Source: Prorocentrum cordatum (taxonomy: Eukaryota > Sar > Dinophyceae > Prorocentrales > Prorocentraceae). From it: 64,000 bases of DNA. The DNA lies in the NCBI GenBank assembly GCA_963575745.1, contig CAUYUJ010014347.1, positions 72,501-136,500 on the forward strand. The letters run 5' to 3'. Position 1 is the stretch's first letter. The number at the start of each line of letters is the position of its first letter. The notes under the pieces were generated by a model. It was not told the origin of the DNA, made no database searches, and saw only the letters and a program-made list of their open reading frames with translations. A program made the position numbers and the translations under genes. Shown here in pieces: positions 1 to 11,578 of the stretch.

Positions 1-182
<182 letters not shown>

Positions 183-512
183 CGGAGAGCCCAAGAGGCT
201 TTCCGCAGAGCCCAAGAAGCGCTTCGGATGCCCCAGGAGGCTCCTCGGAGGCCCCACCAGGCTTTTCGGAGAGCCCAAGAGGCTTTTAGGCGGCTGCAAG
301 ATCGTCTTCGACGGCTCCGAGAGGTTCTTCGGAGAGCACCAGAGGCTCTTCCGAGAGGCTCTTCGGTGAAGGGGGGGGGGGCGGAGCCTTTTTGGACCCC
401 CCCTCCCACTTCAGCGTACTCGATAATTAATCCACTCCGGAGGACCCCTGGCCATACTAACACCCACCGGGCCGCAGTAACAACCAACGGGCCGCAGTAA
501 CACCTTATCTCC
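183..512. repeat. Duplicated block, copy 1 (about 20-bp TTCGGAGAGCCCAAGAGGCT units)
   Basis: The left half is a degenerate tandem array of a roughly 20-24 bp unit (TTCGGAGAGCCCAAGAGGCT and variants). It is followed by a G run, a C-rich run and a tail containing two copies of AACNNACGGGCCGCAGTAAC-like sequence. The whole block recurs after the N gap at 613-993. Confidence 0.85.
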
Positions 513-612
513 NNNNNNNNNNNNNNNNNNNNNNNNNNNNNNNNNNNNNNNNNNNNNNNNNNNNNNNNNNNNNNNNNNNNNNNNNNNNNNNNNNNNNNNN
601 NNNNNNNNNNNN
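513..612. other. Assembly gap (100 N)
   Basis: Exactly 100 N, the usual placeholder for a scaffold gap of unknown size. The near-identical flanks (183-512 and 613-993) suggest a collapsed tandem array or two haplotype copies. Confidence 0.98.
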
Positions 613-847
613 TTCGGAGAGCCCAAGAGGCTCTTCGGAGAGCCCAAGAAGCGCTTCGGATGCCCCAAGAGGCTCTTCGGAGGCCCCACGAGGTTGTTCG
701 GAGAGCCCAAGAGGCCCTTAGGCGGCGGCTCCAAGAGGCTCTTCGGAGAGCACCAGAGGCTCTTCCGAAAGGCTCTTCGGTGAAGGGGGGGGGGGGGGAT
801 GTGGGGGAGGGGCGGAGCCTTTTTTTGCCCCCCCCCCCCCACCTCCC

Positions 848-892
<45 letters not shown>

Positions 893-993
893 CCTTCACC
901 GTACTCGATAACGAATACACTCTGGAGGACCCCTGGCGAAACAACACCCACCGGGCCGCAGTAACAACCAACGGGCCGCAGTAACACCTTATC
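613..993. repeat. Duplicated block, copy 2
   Basis: Same order of parts as 183-512: TTCGGAGAGCCC units, G run (787-798), C-rich run (830-890), then the tail ending CACCTTATCTC. It differs from copy 1 mainly in homopolymer lengths and point changes. Confidence 0.85.
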
Positions 994-1500
994 TCGTGGC
1001 GGGGGAGGGGGGGCGCTGGGGAGAGGACGATCGGGGGCTGTGGGGAGAGGACGAGCGGAGAGCTTGACTGTCCTCCTAGCTACGAGTGGCGGGGCGCCCG
1101 CCGCCCCCAGGAGAGAGGTGGAACGCCGACGACGAGGGCGCTGCCGTGGGCGCCCCTGCGGAGGACCGAGGGCAGCTGCGCAGCTGCCGGCCCTCTTCCT
1201 CCTCCTTCCTCTACAATCCTCCTCCTCTTCGTTCCTGCTCTACCCCGTCCTCGTCCTCCTCCAGCTCCCCCGCCCTCCCAGTCTGCCACGTCGTCCTCCC
1301 CGTCATTCGCGTTCCCCTCCTCTCATTCGTCGTCCTCGTCGTCGTCCTCTTCCTCCCCTTCCGCGTCGTCGTGCTGCCTTTTTCCTTCCTGTGGCTGTCG
1401 CCGTCGTCGTCCCCCCGTCCTCCTCGTCCTCCCTCTTTCCCTCCTGCGCGTTCTCGTCCTCGTCGTCACCCTGCTGGTGCTGCTCCTTTGCGCTTGCACT
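994..1500. repeat. Pyrimidine-rich (TCC/CGTC) low-complexity tract
   Basis: From about 1195 the plus strand is a degenerate CCTCCTCGTC tract. The long frames on both strands here (poly-Ser/Pro on plus, Arg/Glu-rich on minus) come from base composition. 994-1190 is G-rich with no recognisable gene. Confidence 0.8.
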
Positions 1501-2200
1501 TTCACCCCCGCGTGCGCGACTCAAACAAAACGGAGTCGTTTGCGCCCGCCGGCACTGGCGCGTGAGCTGTCCTTCGCAAGGTCGCGCGTGAGCGCCCCCC
1601 CTCGTCTCCGACGAGGCGTGCTGCGCTCGCGGCCCGTGAACGCTGCGGCGTACGGGCGCCGCGTCGTCTCGCGCAAGACCCTCTCTTTTTGTACCCTCGT
1701 GATCCTCCGAGAAGCCCTCCGTGGCCTCCCGCGGCGGTTCCCACTTGAAGGCGGGGGGATCTTCCAAGGCCTCCTCAGAAGGCCAGCTTCCTCGCCTCAT
1801 GATGTTCCAACCTACTGTGGGGGCACATGCCAAGAAACACCCTGCTTGCCTCCAGGGTGCCCTGGGTTTGTTGGGGTTTGATGGTTTTGCCATGGAGACC
1901 GTGACGTCCCCCCACACCAAACATCGATGGGCTCCCTGGGGTCTCAGGGTTTGGGTTTCTTGTGGAAGGCTTCTTGTGTTCGGGCCTCCACTGTATGTTC
2001 TCTCCCCCTTCTGTTGGGGTGAGCGCTCGGTGAAGCCGGTTGGCAGTGGCAACGCTTTGGCCTGTGCTGGGCTACTGGGCTGTTCCATCTCCTGAATTTA
2101 CTCGTTGCGAGGCGAAAGTGAAGGAAAGACCCTCACCCGTCTGCCGTCCTCCGTTTCCTCCTCCTTTCCCGCCCCTTCTCTCGTCCTTCCATTTTCCCCC
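1501..2200. other. Unassigned region with a weak inverted repeat
   Basis: Open frames exist on both strands but none is recognisable. Arms around 1828-1860 and 1945-1985 (sharing AAGAAAC and CAGGG[TA]GCCC in inverted orientation) suggest a degenerate hairpin element of about 160 bp. An 18-bp stretch at about 1799-1817 recurs inverted at 40199-40216. Confidence 0.4.
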
Positions 2201-2575
2201 CATCTGTGGAGGAGAAAGGAGGGAGAGGGCGAAGGAAGGGGGAGGAGGGAAGTTGACGGAAAGAGATACAGAAAGAGAAAGAGTCAGATCTAAAACAACT
2301 TATAAGCAGTAGCAGCAGGAGGAGGAGGAGGGCGTAGGATTCGGACGTCCGCGAACGGGCTCCATAAAAATAATGCAGCAGAACCAGGGGGAGGAAGAGG
2401 AAAGAGGAGGAGGGCGAGGAGGAGGAAGAGGGAGGGGGAGGCAGAGAGAGGCGAAGGAGGAGGAGGAGGAAGGGGAGGAGGAGGAGGAGGAGAAGGGAAG
2501 AATGGGGGAGGGATGGAGGAGGAGTAGGAGGAGGAGGAGGAGGAGGAGGAGGAGGAGGAGAAGGAGGAGGAGGAG
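2201..2575. repeat. Purine-rich (GGA)n tract
   Basis: Mixed GAGAAAG sequence passes into GGA/GAG repeats (2310-2575). The poly-Glu, poly-Arg and poly-Ser/Leu frames across it are microsatellite artefacts. Confidence 0.9.
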
Positions 2576-3061
2576 AGTCGTTGCTGTCGCTCCCCCTTTT
2601 TGTTTATCGCGAGCCTTCCCGCGCGTTTCCGCACGTCCGGCTCGAATAACTTGGGAGACCCAGTGTTGGGCCGTGACGCGAAGCGTCATAGCCAGAACAG
2701 GGTGGGAGCGCCTCTCTGTCTTAGCGCCCGCGTATCGTCATCTACTGGCATGGAATGGTTTAGCCATGTCGCATGACGTCGTGAAAAGGACCATCCGTCA
2801 CCAATATCCTAGAGGAAGGGGGCCCTTGAGCTAACATACCAGAGTCAGGACAGTGCTCGGATGTCAGAATATTAGAAAGAGCGTGTTCTACCGCTCCTGG
2901 CGGAAAACCGGGGGGGATCACTGGGTGTTCCCAACCCGTTCCCCCCCCCACTCGAAAGCCCGGGGGGGGTCACTACCGGTTCGACCTCTCCCCCCTCCCC
3001 TCCCCCCCCCAACCCATCATGAAAAGGGTGGGGGGTCACAACCGATTCCCCCCCCCCCCTC
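2576..3061. other. Unassigned spacer
   Basis: Mixed-composition sequence without a recognisable coding segment, followed by C-run and G-run rich sequence from about 2900 that leads into the next minisatellite. Confidence 0.5.
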
Positions 3062-4058
3062 GGGACAGTTGGACAATGGTGGGGATAGGGGACAGTGGTG
3101 GGGATAGGGGACAGTGGTGGGGACGGTGGTGGTGGGGACAGTGGTGTGGAGACAGTGGGGCAGTGGTGCGGACACTGGGACAGTGGTGGGGACGGTGGTG
3201 CGACAGCAGCACAGTGGGGAGAGTGCTGGGGACAGTGGGGACAGTGGGACAGTGGTGGGGGCGGTGGGGACACTGGGACAGCACAGTGGGACAGCGGCGG
3301 GGACAGTGGGGAGAGTGGGACTGTTGTGGGAACAGTGGGGACAGTGGGACAGTGGTGGGGACCGTGGAGAAAGAGGGGAGAGTGGGACCGTGGTGGGTAG
3401 CGGGGACAATGGGGACAGTGAGACACTGTTGGGGGCACTGGTGGGGACAGCGGGGACCATGGTGGGAACAGTGCGGACAGTGGGACAGTGGTGGGGACTG
3501 CGGACAGTGGCGGGGACAGTGGTGGTGACTGTGGGACAGTGGTGGGGACGGTGGTGGTGGGGACAGTGGTATGTGGACTGGGACAGTGGGGACAGGGGTG
3601 GTGACTGTGGGACAGTGGTGGGGACGGCGGTGGTGGGGACAGTGGTGTGGGGACAGTGGGACAGTGGGGACAGTGGGACAGTGGTGGGGACAGTGGTGAG
3701 GGCGGTGGCGAGGACGGTGGTGGGACAATGGGAGAGAGCTACAGTGGGGACAATGGTTGGGAAATCGGGACAGCGGTGGGAAGAGTGGGACAGTTCAGTG
3801 GGACAAAGGCGGGGACAGTGGGACAGTGAAGACAGTGGGGACAGGGGGACAGTGGTGGGGACCGTGGGGAAAGTGGGGAGGGTGGGACCGTGGTGGGAAC
3901 ATTGGTGGGGACAGTGTGGACAGTGCGACAGTGGTGGGGGCACTGGCGGGGACTGGGGACAGTGGTGGGACCACTGGGGACATTGGTGGTGGGGACAGCG
4001 GTGACGGGGACAGCGGTGGGAGATGTGGTGCGGACGGTGGCGGGGACCCAGGAGTCGT
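3062..4058. repeat. GGGGACAGTGG minisatellite, about 1 kb
   Basis: Roughly one kilobase of tandem GGGGACAGTGGT / GGGACAGTGGG units of 11-14 bp with substitutions (GACGGTGG, GAGAGTGG). G tracts occur only on the plus strand, so it has strong G-quadruplex potential. All overlapping frames (DSGGDSGTVVG-type on plus, HCPHCPHHC-type on minus) are repeat translations. Confidence 0.95.
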
Positions 4059-4398
4059 TTGCTGGCGGCGAGGGGGGGGGCTCGAAACGGATGATGATGA
4101 CCGCGCTTTCTTGCTCCCCCTCGTAGCGGAGCTCGGGGACATCGGGTCGCCGAGCTCCCTCAGCGAGGGGAGCGTGGTCGAGCGCGCCCAGTGGCTGGAC
4201 AAGGGCGAAAATCAGCGCCCGTCAAAGCACGCTGGCCGGCTCTCTGCTCCCGGATCCACACGAGTGACGGACCCCCTCTGGGGAGGAGGTTTGGATGAGC
4301 GAGGCGAGAGCATTGGGGCTGGGCCCAGGGAGTCAGAGGTCCAGTTCGCGCTCCGTGCCACTACTGCACGCGCATCCAGCGGAATTGGTGAATGCAAT

Positions 4399-5449
4399 AT
4401 GTCTTTCGAGTATTTCGAGGAGTACGCCGAAGATCGGGGGAAAACAAACCTACCTCGCTTTGACCACCCTCGCTTCCACGATATACCAAACGATGCCAAA
4501 TTACGGCCTGTGCTGGTCAGGACGCTTGACGAGGAGGCGCGTGGCATGGCTTGGTCTTGCCTGGGAGCGAAAGCGGGGTAGGTAATTCACGTTCTGAGAA
4601 GAGAACGGCGCAGACGGCCCCAGGCGGTCATGGGACAACCCCGTCCAAGGGAGCCCGCTTGAGACTATTGCGACGGCCCTCGGGCTCTCTTCAAGCGAAG
4701 TGGCGTCGATGGAGGCCGGCCCCGCCGTCTACGCCGCCAACCAAGCCAGGTTTTTGCAAGCAGCGAGGGAACTTCTCGGGAGCGACGCGGACGAGCCCAT
4801 CAGCGAGACCGACTCGGAGGGCCTCGAGGAGCAGGGCGCTTTGCTCGACGCCGCCCCCGACGCCGTCGCCCACGCCGAGCGCCGCAACGCGCCGCTGCGG
4901 GTGGCGTCGAACGCGACCAGGCCAATCCAGAACAGAGCTGGCGGACTTGGACAGGACGCGCAGCGAGGGATTTTCTCGGGCTCGACTCTTCCGGCGAGAC
5001 CGACCAGGAAAGCCTCGGGGGCAAGGGCCCTACTCGACGCGCCCCAGACGCCGAGCGCCGCAACTTGCCGCTGCGGGCGGCGCGGGCGGATTCGGAGGGC
5101 TCCGAAGAGGCCGCTGCGGAGTCGCCGGGGCAGAGGGGGCCGCCGGGGGTCGGGGGGGGGAACCGCCTTGCGCGGAAGAGAAGTTTTCGCCTCGTGCTCG
5201 GCCAGGGCCGCGGGCCAAGACGGCAGGCGACCACGCGCGAGAGCTGCGCGCCTGGCGGACTCCAGCCGGCGAAGCGCCCGAGTGCGCCGCGACCGCAGTT
5301 TCTGCCTGCGGCGAGGGGTGTCTCGGCGGGATAGCCCGGGGGGCCCGGCGCTTGCCGCTTGGCCGGGCTTGCCCCCCGGCGAGGAACATGTGCGTGGAAT
5401 TCATTCATTGTCTGCGGCGCCGCGGCGGGGTTGCCCGCTGCTGATGTGA
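4399..5449 (+). CDS. Hypothetical protein gene interrupted by an intron-like inverted-repeat element
   Basis: I do not recognise the family. A plus-strand frame is open from about 4060; its last in-frame ATG before the element is at 4399 (MSFEYFEEYAE). Element A copy 1 (4434-4597) follows. Removing the element plus one GAAGA duplication (169 nt), or a GA...AG interval 4432-4603 (172 nt), joins this frame without a stop to one running from 4604 to the stop at 5447-5449. The junction reads ...EEYAE then NGADGPRRSWDNPVQGSPLE, and the next part (LETIATALGLSSSEVASMEA, then an AANQARFLQAARELLG segment) looks protein-like. The joined product would be about 292 residues. The second half (after about 4930) is Arg/Gly-rich and overlaps a tandem duplication that changes frame, so the true 3' end is unclear. 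The start is also uncertain: upstream exons may lie beyond the minisatellite. Confidence 0.4.
4429..4602 (-). mobile_element. Family A inverted-repeat element, copy 1 (introner-like), with GAAGA target duplications
   Basis: The 164-bp element spans 4434-4597 and is flanked by perfect 5-bp direct repeats GAAGA at 4429-4433 and 4598-4602. Its left end starts TCGGGGGAAAACAAACCTAC. The inverted right end reads TCAGAACGTGAATTACCTAC, and both continue into a CGCTTT...CGCT[TC]CCA block, giving imperfect terminal inverted repeats of about 35-40 bp. It has no coding capacity, so it is a non-autonomous DNA transposon (MITE). A second copy lies in opposite orientation at 50027-50368. Confidence 0.8.
4732..5095. 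repeat. Tandem duplication of about 180 bp
   Basis: 4735-4920 and 4912-5095 share blocks in the same order (GCAGCGAGGGA, TTCTCGGG, GCGAGACCGAC, GACGCC...GCCGAGCGCCGCAAC, CCGCTGCGGG[TC]GGCG). Copy 2 is diverged and shifted in frame relative to copy 1. Confidence 0.6.
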
Positions 5450-7590
5450 CAGCAAGTGCAGTTCGACGAGATGGATCGGCGCGCTCCGAAAGGCGACGCT
5501 GGGCCCCGCGCCCCAGCGTTGTCGCGCGGCCTGGGAGGGCCCGAAAGGGCCGGGGAGGGCCCCGAAAGTGCTCGGCGAAGGGGCCCGAGATGGCCTCCGA
5601 TAGCTTCCGCAGGCCGCGCGATATCGTTGGGGCTCGCGCCCGCCGATATCATGCCAGAAGGCAGTGGCGCGAGATCGTGGGGGCCTGGGCCCCGGCGATA
5701 TTCCGCCCCCTTGGACGGCCCCCGTGGGTGGCCTTCCCGGACCTTTATCGGGGCCCCCGCGGGGGCCTTCCCGGCAAGGGTTGACCGCTTATGTCCCCTT
5801 TCTCAGGGGCGATCAGAACGACGATGCGCCGCGCTGTCTCATTCCGCGACGCGCTGTGCCGCCGTGATCTATCAGGCGGTGGTGGTATGCAGTATCTTGT
5901 CATGGCTGGCTGCGTGTGCCGCGGCATGCCATCCATGGCGACCATTTCCTGGTTGCCCGCTGCGCGGCACGGCGCGCTTGCCTTCGCCCGCGCAAGTTTT
6001 TTTTTTTTTTTGTATTAAAAAATCATTCGTGGGGGCCACGATGGGGGGATCCAGGTTGATTCGGGCGCCGCTTCGGCGCGTGCCAGTGCCAGCGCTCGCG
6101 GCCGCAGTTTTGAATGTGACGCTGATTCACATGTGATGATGTTGAACGGCCTTAATACTCTGCTGCAGAACGGGAGTCGAAATCGAATCCAACCTCGCCG
6201 CATGGCGTTTTGATATTTCCCACGCGCGAAATTCTCCCAGTATCTCGGGGCGCCCATCCGAGTGACCTGTGGTGATCGCACCGAGAATCTTGAAGACGAA
6301 TGAGAGTATTTCGTGCCTACTGCTCTGAAGAGGTGTTGTCCCAGTAGTGAAACAGCAAGAATCGGGGCAATGGTCCTCGATGAGCGGAACAGATCGCGCC
6401 CCGAGGGTAGAGTTATTTGGAGGCCCAGCGGCAAGGACTGGCACTCTCGCCCCATGATTGAGTTTACGATGGAGTCGCCTGGCGGCGCAGCGCCCCGCGC
6501 GAAATGAGCCGCGACGATGTTTCCAGCGAGCCTGCCAGAGTGTTCCTCGACTGGCATGGTCAGGCTATTGTTGGCGAGAGATGTGGGGGTCTGCAATTCG
6601 ACGAGGCTGCGCCGTACCGCGGCCCGGACAGCGCGGCTCTGGCAAAGGGTGTTGCTTTCCGATCACATCGGGCGCGCAAGGTTTTACTTTGTCCTCGAGG
6701 CCCAACGAGAAAAGCTGGCGCCCGCGAGCGCGCGCAGATCCGCCAGCGCGACCGCGGAACTCCTGCATGCCGTTGGCCCCCATGGCCAGCTGACGATTGC
6801 GAGCGGACTCTTGGTGCTCCGTGGCAGGAAAACCGCCTTCGCTGGCGGGCGCGGTAACGGGCCCGCCCGTGGGCGACCCTTGCTTGCGCGGGGAAATGGC
6901 GTCGGCGGCCGATGATTTGAAAACGATCGTGTGGGCCCAGGAACGCAGCGCAGCCTCTGGCAGTGTTGCTTCTGGCGATAGAGATGTCGCAATGGCGCCA
7001 GCTGCGCCGGGGGGGCCCTGCTGGCGCCGCGGCGGCGACGAATGGCTCTGCCGACGTCGCTGCGGCGATGGGCACCCGAGAGGGAGGGCACCAGAGGCGC
7101 TGGTTCTGTCCCCGTTGACCCGATTGCCCACGGCGCTGCCGCGGGCCCCGATGACGGCGGGCGATAGGAGTCGGCAACAACAAATGGTCCAGTTGTCGCC
7201 CACGTCGCGGTTCGAGGAGGATTGATGCCGAATGTGAGTGGCACCCCAGGGGCGGGATGTAGCTCGAAGGAATAAGTTCGCGCCGCCCTGGCGACGATCG
7301 CGCGAGCAAGTGGCCACACACAGGAGTTGGACATACATTATGCGACAGGGCGTGCACGAATTCGAGGATATTCGAAGGCGGAGGTTGTTCCTATCCGACG
7401 CCCGGGCAAGTGTCGACGTTTTGGTGGGAAAACCAGGAGTTTCTGGGCACTTTGTCGGAGGTCGCCCGCAGTGAAGACTGTGATAAAGGAGGCCGTGATC
7501 CGAATGGAGCATGGATCGCGGAGAGTGGCCCGCATAACCCCTGTAGCTGAAATGGCGGCTGGTAAGGGGCTCCAAGTGAACGAGGTCGAA
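5450..7590. other. GC-rich unassigned region
   Basis: Several open frames of 100-270 codons lie on both strands and overlap one another; none is recognised. The most protein-like pieces are plus-strand 6640-6915 (FVLEAQREKLAPASARRSAS) and a MASAADDLKTIVWAQE start at about 6897. 5996-6013 holds a T run. No splice-consistent gene model is evident. Confidence 0.35.
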
Positions 7591-7980
7591 TAGGAGGGAG
7601 GAGGAGAAGGACGAGGAGGATGAGGAGGAACAAGAAAAGGAACAACAGGAGCAAGAGGAAAAGGAGGAGGATGATGATGAGGAGGAGGCGGAGGAAGAGG
7701 AGGAAGAGGAGGATGAGGAGGAAAAGGAGGAGGAGGAGGAAACGGAGGAGGAGGAGGCGGCGGAGGAGGAGGAGGAGGAGGCGGAGGAGGAGGAGGAAGG
7801 AGGAACGGGCGGCGGGGGAGGAGGAGGAGCAGGAGGAGGAGGAGGAGGAGGAGGAAGAAAAGGAGGAGGAAGAAAAGAAAAATGAGGATGAGGAGGAGGA
7901 GGACGAGGAAGAGGACGAGGATGATGATGAGGAGGAGGGGGAGGAGGAGGCGGAGGAGGAGGAGGACGAAGAAGAAGCAT
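7591..7980. repeat. (GGA)n/(GAG)n array
   Basis: Purine-only array on the plus strand with GAA, GAT and GCG interruptions. Confidence 0.95.
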
Positions 7981-8460
7981 TATAAGAATAATCAGAAGAA
8001 GAATAAGACGAATAATAAGGCGAATACGAATAATCATAAGAAGGGGAGGAGGAGGAGCAGGAACAGGAGGAGGACGAGGAAGAGGAGACGGAGGAGGATA
8101 GTAATCATAAGACTAGTAACACTAATACTAAAACTATTACTAATAATAAAAGTAATACGAAGAAACATACTACTAAGAAGAAAAATCATCCTCAAACTAA
8201 TACGACTAAGAAGAAGATGCACATTACAAAGGAGAAAGATCATAATACGCATACGAACAATACAAATACGAAGACGACGACGAAGAAGAAAACGAATAAT
8301 AATAAGGCGACTACGACTCAGAAGACGAACGTGCATACAACAATTAAGACTAGTAGTAATAAGAAGAACAATAATACGAGTAACACGAATAACCAGAAGA
8401 ATCCGAATACTAATAACAATAATAATTATCCAAGCGCGACCCTACTTAGGAGTTGGAACC
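7981..8460. repeat. AT-rich degenerate trinucleotide array (AAT/AAG/ACG/ACT)
   Basis: The sequence keeps a 3-base rhythm in which triplets are AAT, AAG, ACG, ACT, ATA or similar, with no fixed unit. It follows the GGA array directly, as if diverged from an AAT/AAG-type microsatellite. Confidence 0.8.
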
Positions 8461-8875
8461 CCTAGGAAAGCAGCTTTAGTAGCAACAGCTAAGCTAACGC
8501 TGAGCTAAAACTAAGCTAAATCTCAGCTAAAGCTAAGCCACAGCTAAGCTAGAGCTAAGCTAAAGCTAAGCTAAAGCTAAGCTAAAGCTAAGCTAAAGCT
8601 AAGCTAAAGCTAAGCTAAAGCTGAGCAGCAGCTAAGCTAAAACTAAGCTACAGCTAAGCTAAAGATAAGCTAGAGCTAAGCTAAAGCCAAGCTAAAGCTA
8701 AGCTACAGGTAAGCTAAAGCTAAGCTACAGCTAAGCTACAGCTAAGCTACAGCTAAGCTAAAGCTAAGCTAAAGCTAAGCTTAAGTTGAGCTAAGCGCTA
8801 AGCGAACACTAAGCGAAACGCTAAGCTAAAGCTAAAACTAAAGCTAAAGCTAAAGCTAAAGCTAAAGCTAAAGCT
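8461..8875. repeat. GCTAA/GCTAAA minisatellite
   Basis: Alternating 5-bp GCTAA and 6-bp GCTAAA units, mostly paired as an 11-bp unit (GCTAAGCTAAA), ending in a run of pure GCTAAA (8824-8874). The complement is TTTAGC/TTAGC. Confidence 0.95.
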
Positions 8876-8997
8876 CCCGGGGGACTGGGGGGAACAGCTC
8901 CCAGGGGACTGGGGGAACCGCCCGGAGCGTGTTGCACTGCCCGGCCCCTTTAAGCTAAGAGAGTAAGAACCTTTCTAGGCAGAGCCTAGGTAGGGAA
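8874..8997. repeat. 25-bp tandem pair and spacer
   Basis: AGCTCCCGGGGGACTGGGG-type sequence occurs twice in tandem (about 8872-8920), then unique sequence up to the AT-rich array. Confidence 0.7.
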
Positions 8998-9553
8998 TAA
9001 TAATTATAATAATACTAGTACTACTAGTAATAATACGAGTACTAATTATACTAATACTACTAAGAATAACACTACCAATACTAGTAATAATAATATTAAC
9101 AACACTAATGATACTAATAATAATATAGTAGTGATACTACAAATCATAATAATATTATCAATTAACAGAAAAAGAATAATACTGCTAATAACAAGAATAC
9201 GAATAATACGATTACTAATAATAAGAAGATGACGAATGATAATACGACGAGTACGAAACATACTAATTTTGAGACGAACAATAAGAATAATACGACGACT
9301 AATACGACTAAAACGAATACTACTAATGGTACTACTACTAATAATAATAATATCAATAATAACAATAATAATAACAACTAATAGCAGTAATAATAATACT
9401 AATACTAATACTAAAAGCAATACTAGTAGAAGTCGTAGTCGTAATAATAGTAATACTAATACGAATACTATTACTAATACTAATAGTACTAATAATACTA
9501 AGAATATACTACTACGACGACTACTACTACTACTTCTACTACTACTACTACTC

Positions 9554-9590
<37 letters not shown>

Positions 9591-9591
9591 G

Positions 9592-9631
<40 letters not shown>

Positions 9632-9632
9632 T

Positions 9633-9683
<51 letters not shown>

Positions 9684-9695
9684 CACTAATAAGAG
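8998..9695. repeat. AT-rich degenerate trinucleotide array ending in (ACT)n
   Basis: Same triplet-phased style as 7981-8460 (AAT, ACT, ACG, AAC, AGT). It becomes a nearly pure ACT/TAC repeat at 9517-9685. The long LLLLL and VVVVV frames are artefacts. Confidence 0.9.
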
Positions 9696-9985
9696 GAGAA
9701 GGTGGAGGAGGAGGAGGTGGAGGAGGAGAAGGAAGAGGAGGAGGAGGAGGAGGAGGGGGAACAGGAGGAGGAGGAGGAGGAGGAGGAGAGGAGGAGGAGG
9801 AGGAGGAGGGGGAGGAGGGGGAGGAAAAGGGGGAGGAGGAGGAGGAGGAGGAGGAGGAGGAGGAGGAGGAGGAGGAGGAGGAGGGGGAGGAGGGGGGAGG
9901 AGGGGAGGAGGAGGAGGATGGAGGAGGAGGAGGATGAGGAGGATGAGGAGGGGGGAGAGGGGGGAGGAGGGGGAGGAGGGGGAGG
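9696..9985. repeat. (GGA)n array
   Basis: Near-pure GGA/GGGA repeat. Confidence 0.95.
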
Positions 9986-11006
<1,021 letters not shown>

Positions 11007-11578
11007 GTGGAGGAAGGACAGAGGGGGGGGGGAGGACGGGGAGGAGGAGGAGGATGAGGAGGAGGAGGAGGAGGCGAAGGCGGAGGCGGAGGAGGAGGAG
11101 GAGGAGGAGGAGGAGGGAGGAGTCGGGAGGAGGAGGAGGAGGAGGAGGAGGAGGAGGAGGGAGGAGGGAGGAGGAGGAGGAGGACGAGGAGGAGAGGAGC
11201 AGGAGGAGGAGGAGGAGAAGGAAAGGAGGAGGAGGAGGAGGAGGAGGAGGAGGAGGGGGACGACGAGGAGGAAGAAGAGGCGGAGGCGGAGGAGAGGAGG
11301 AGGAGGAGGAGGAGGAGGAGGAGGAGGAGGAGGAGGAGGAGAGGAGGACGAGGAGCAGGAGGAGGAGGAGGAGGAGGAGGAGGAAAAGGAGGAGGAGGCG
11401 GAGGAGGAGGAGGAGGGGGACGACGAGGAGGAAGAAGAGGAGGAGGAGGAGAAGGAGGAGGATGGGGGAGTAGGAGGAGGAGAAGGAGGAGGCGGAGGCG
11501 GAGGCGGAGGCGGAGGCGGAGGCGGAGGAGGAGGAGGCGGAGGAAGAGGAGGGGGAGGAGCAGGAGGAGGAAGAAGAG
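11007..11578. repeat. (GGA)n array with GCGGAG runs
   Basis: Long GGA array with GGCGGA hexamers near its right end (11490-11545). Confidence 0.95.

Noticed and set aside
1799-1817. 18-bp inverted match to 40199-40216 as a shared element
   Set aside because: No similarity extends beyond the 18 bp; could be chance or a short remnant, so not listed as a family.
3757-4398. Treating the whole 274-codon frame from 3757 as protein
   Set aside because: Its first 100 codons translate the GGGGACAGTGG minisatellite; only the part after about 4060 is plausible.
6160-6190. tRNA-like TCGAAATCGAATCC
   Set aside because: No matching acceptor, D-loop or anticodon stem around it.
7591-7985. Long poly-Glu, poly-Arg and poly-Gly proteins over GGA arrays (also at 9.7, 11.0, 34.3, 36.5, 42.1, 43.5 and 45.4 kb)
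   Set aside because: A GGA microsatellite is open in all frames; codon use shows no protein signal.
8461-8875. Interstitial telomere
   Set aside because: TTTAGC/TTAGC is not a known telomere unit; no TTTAGGG seen.
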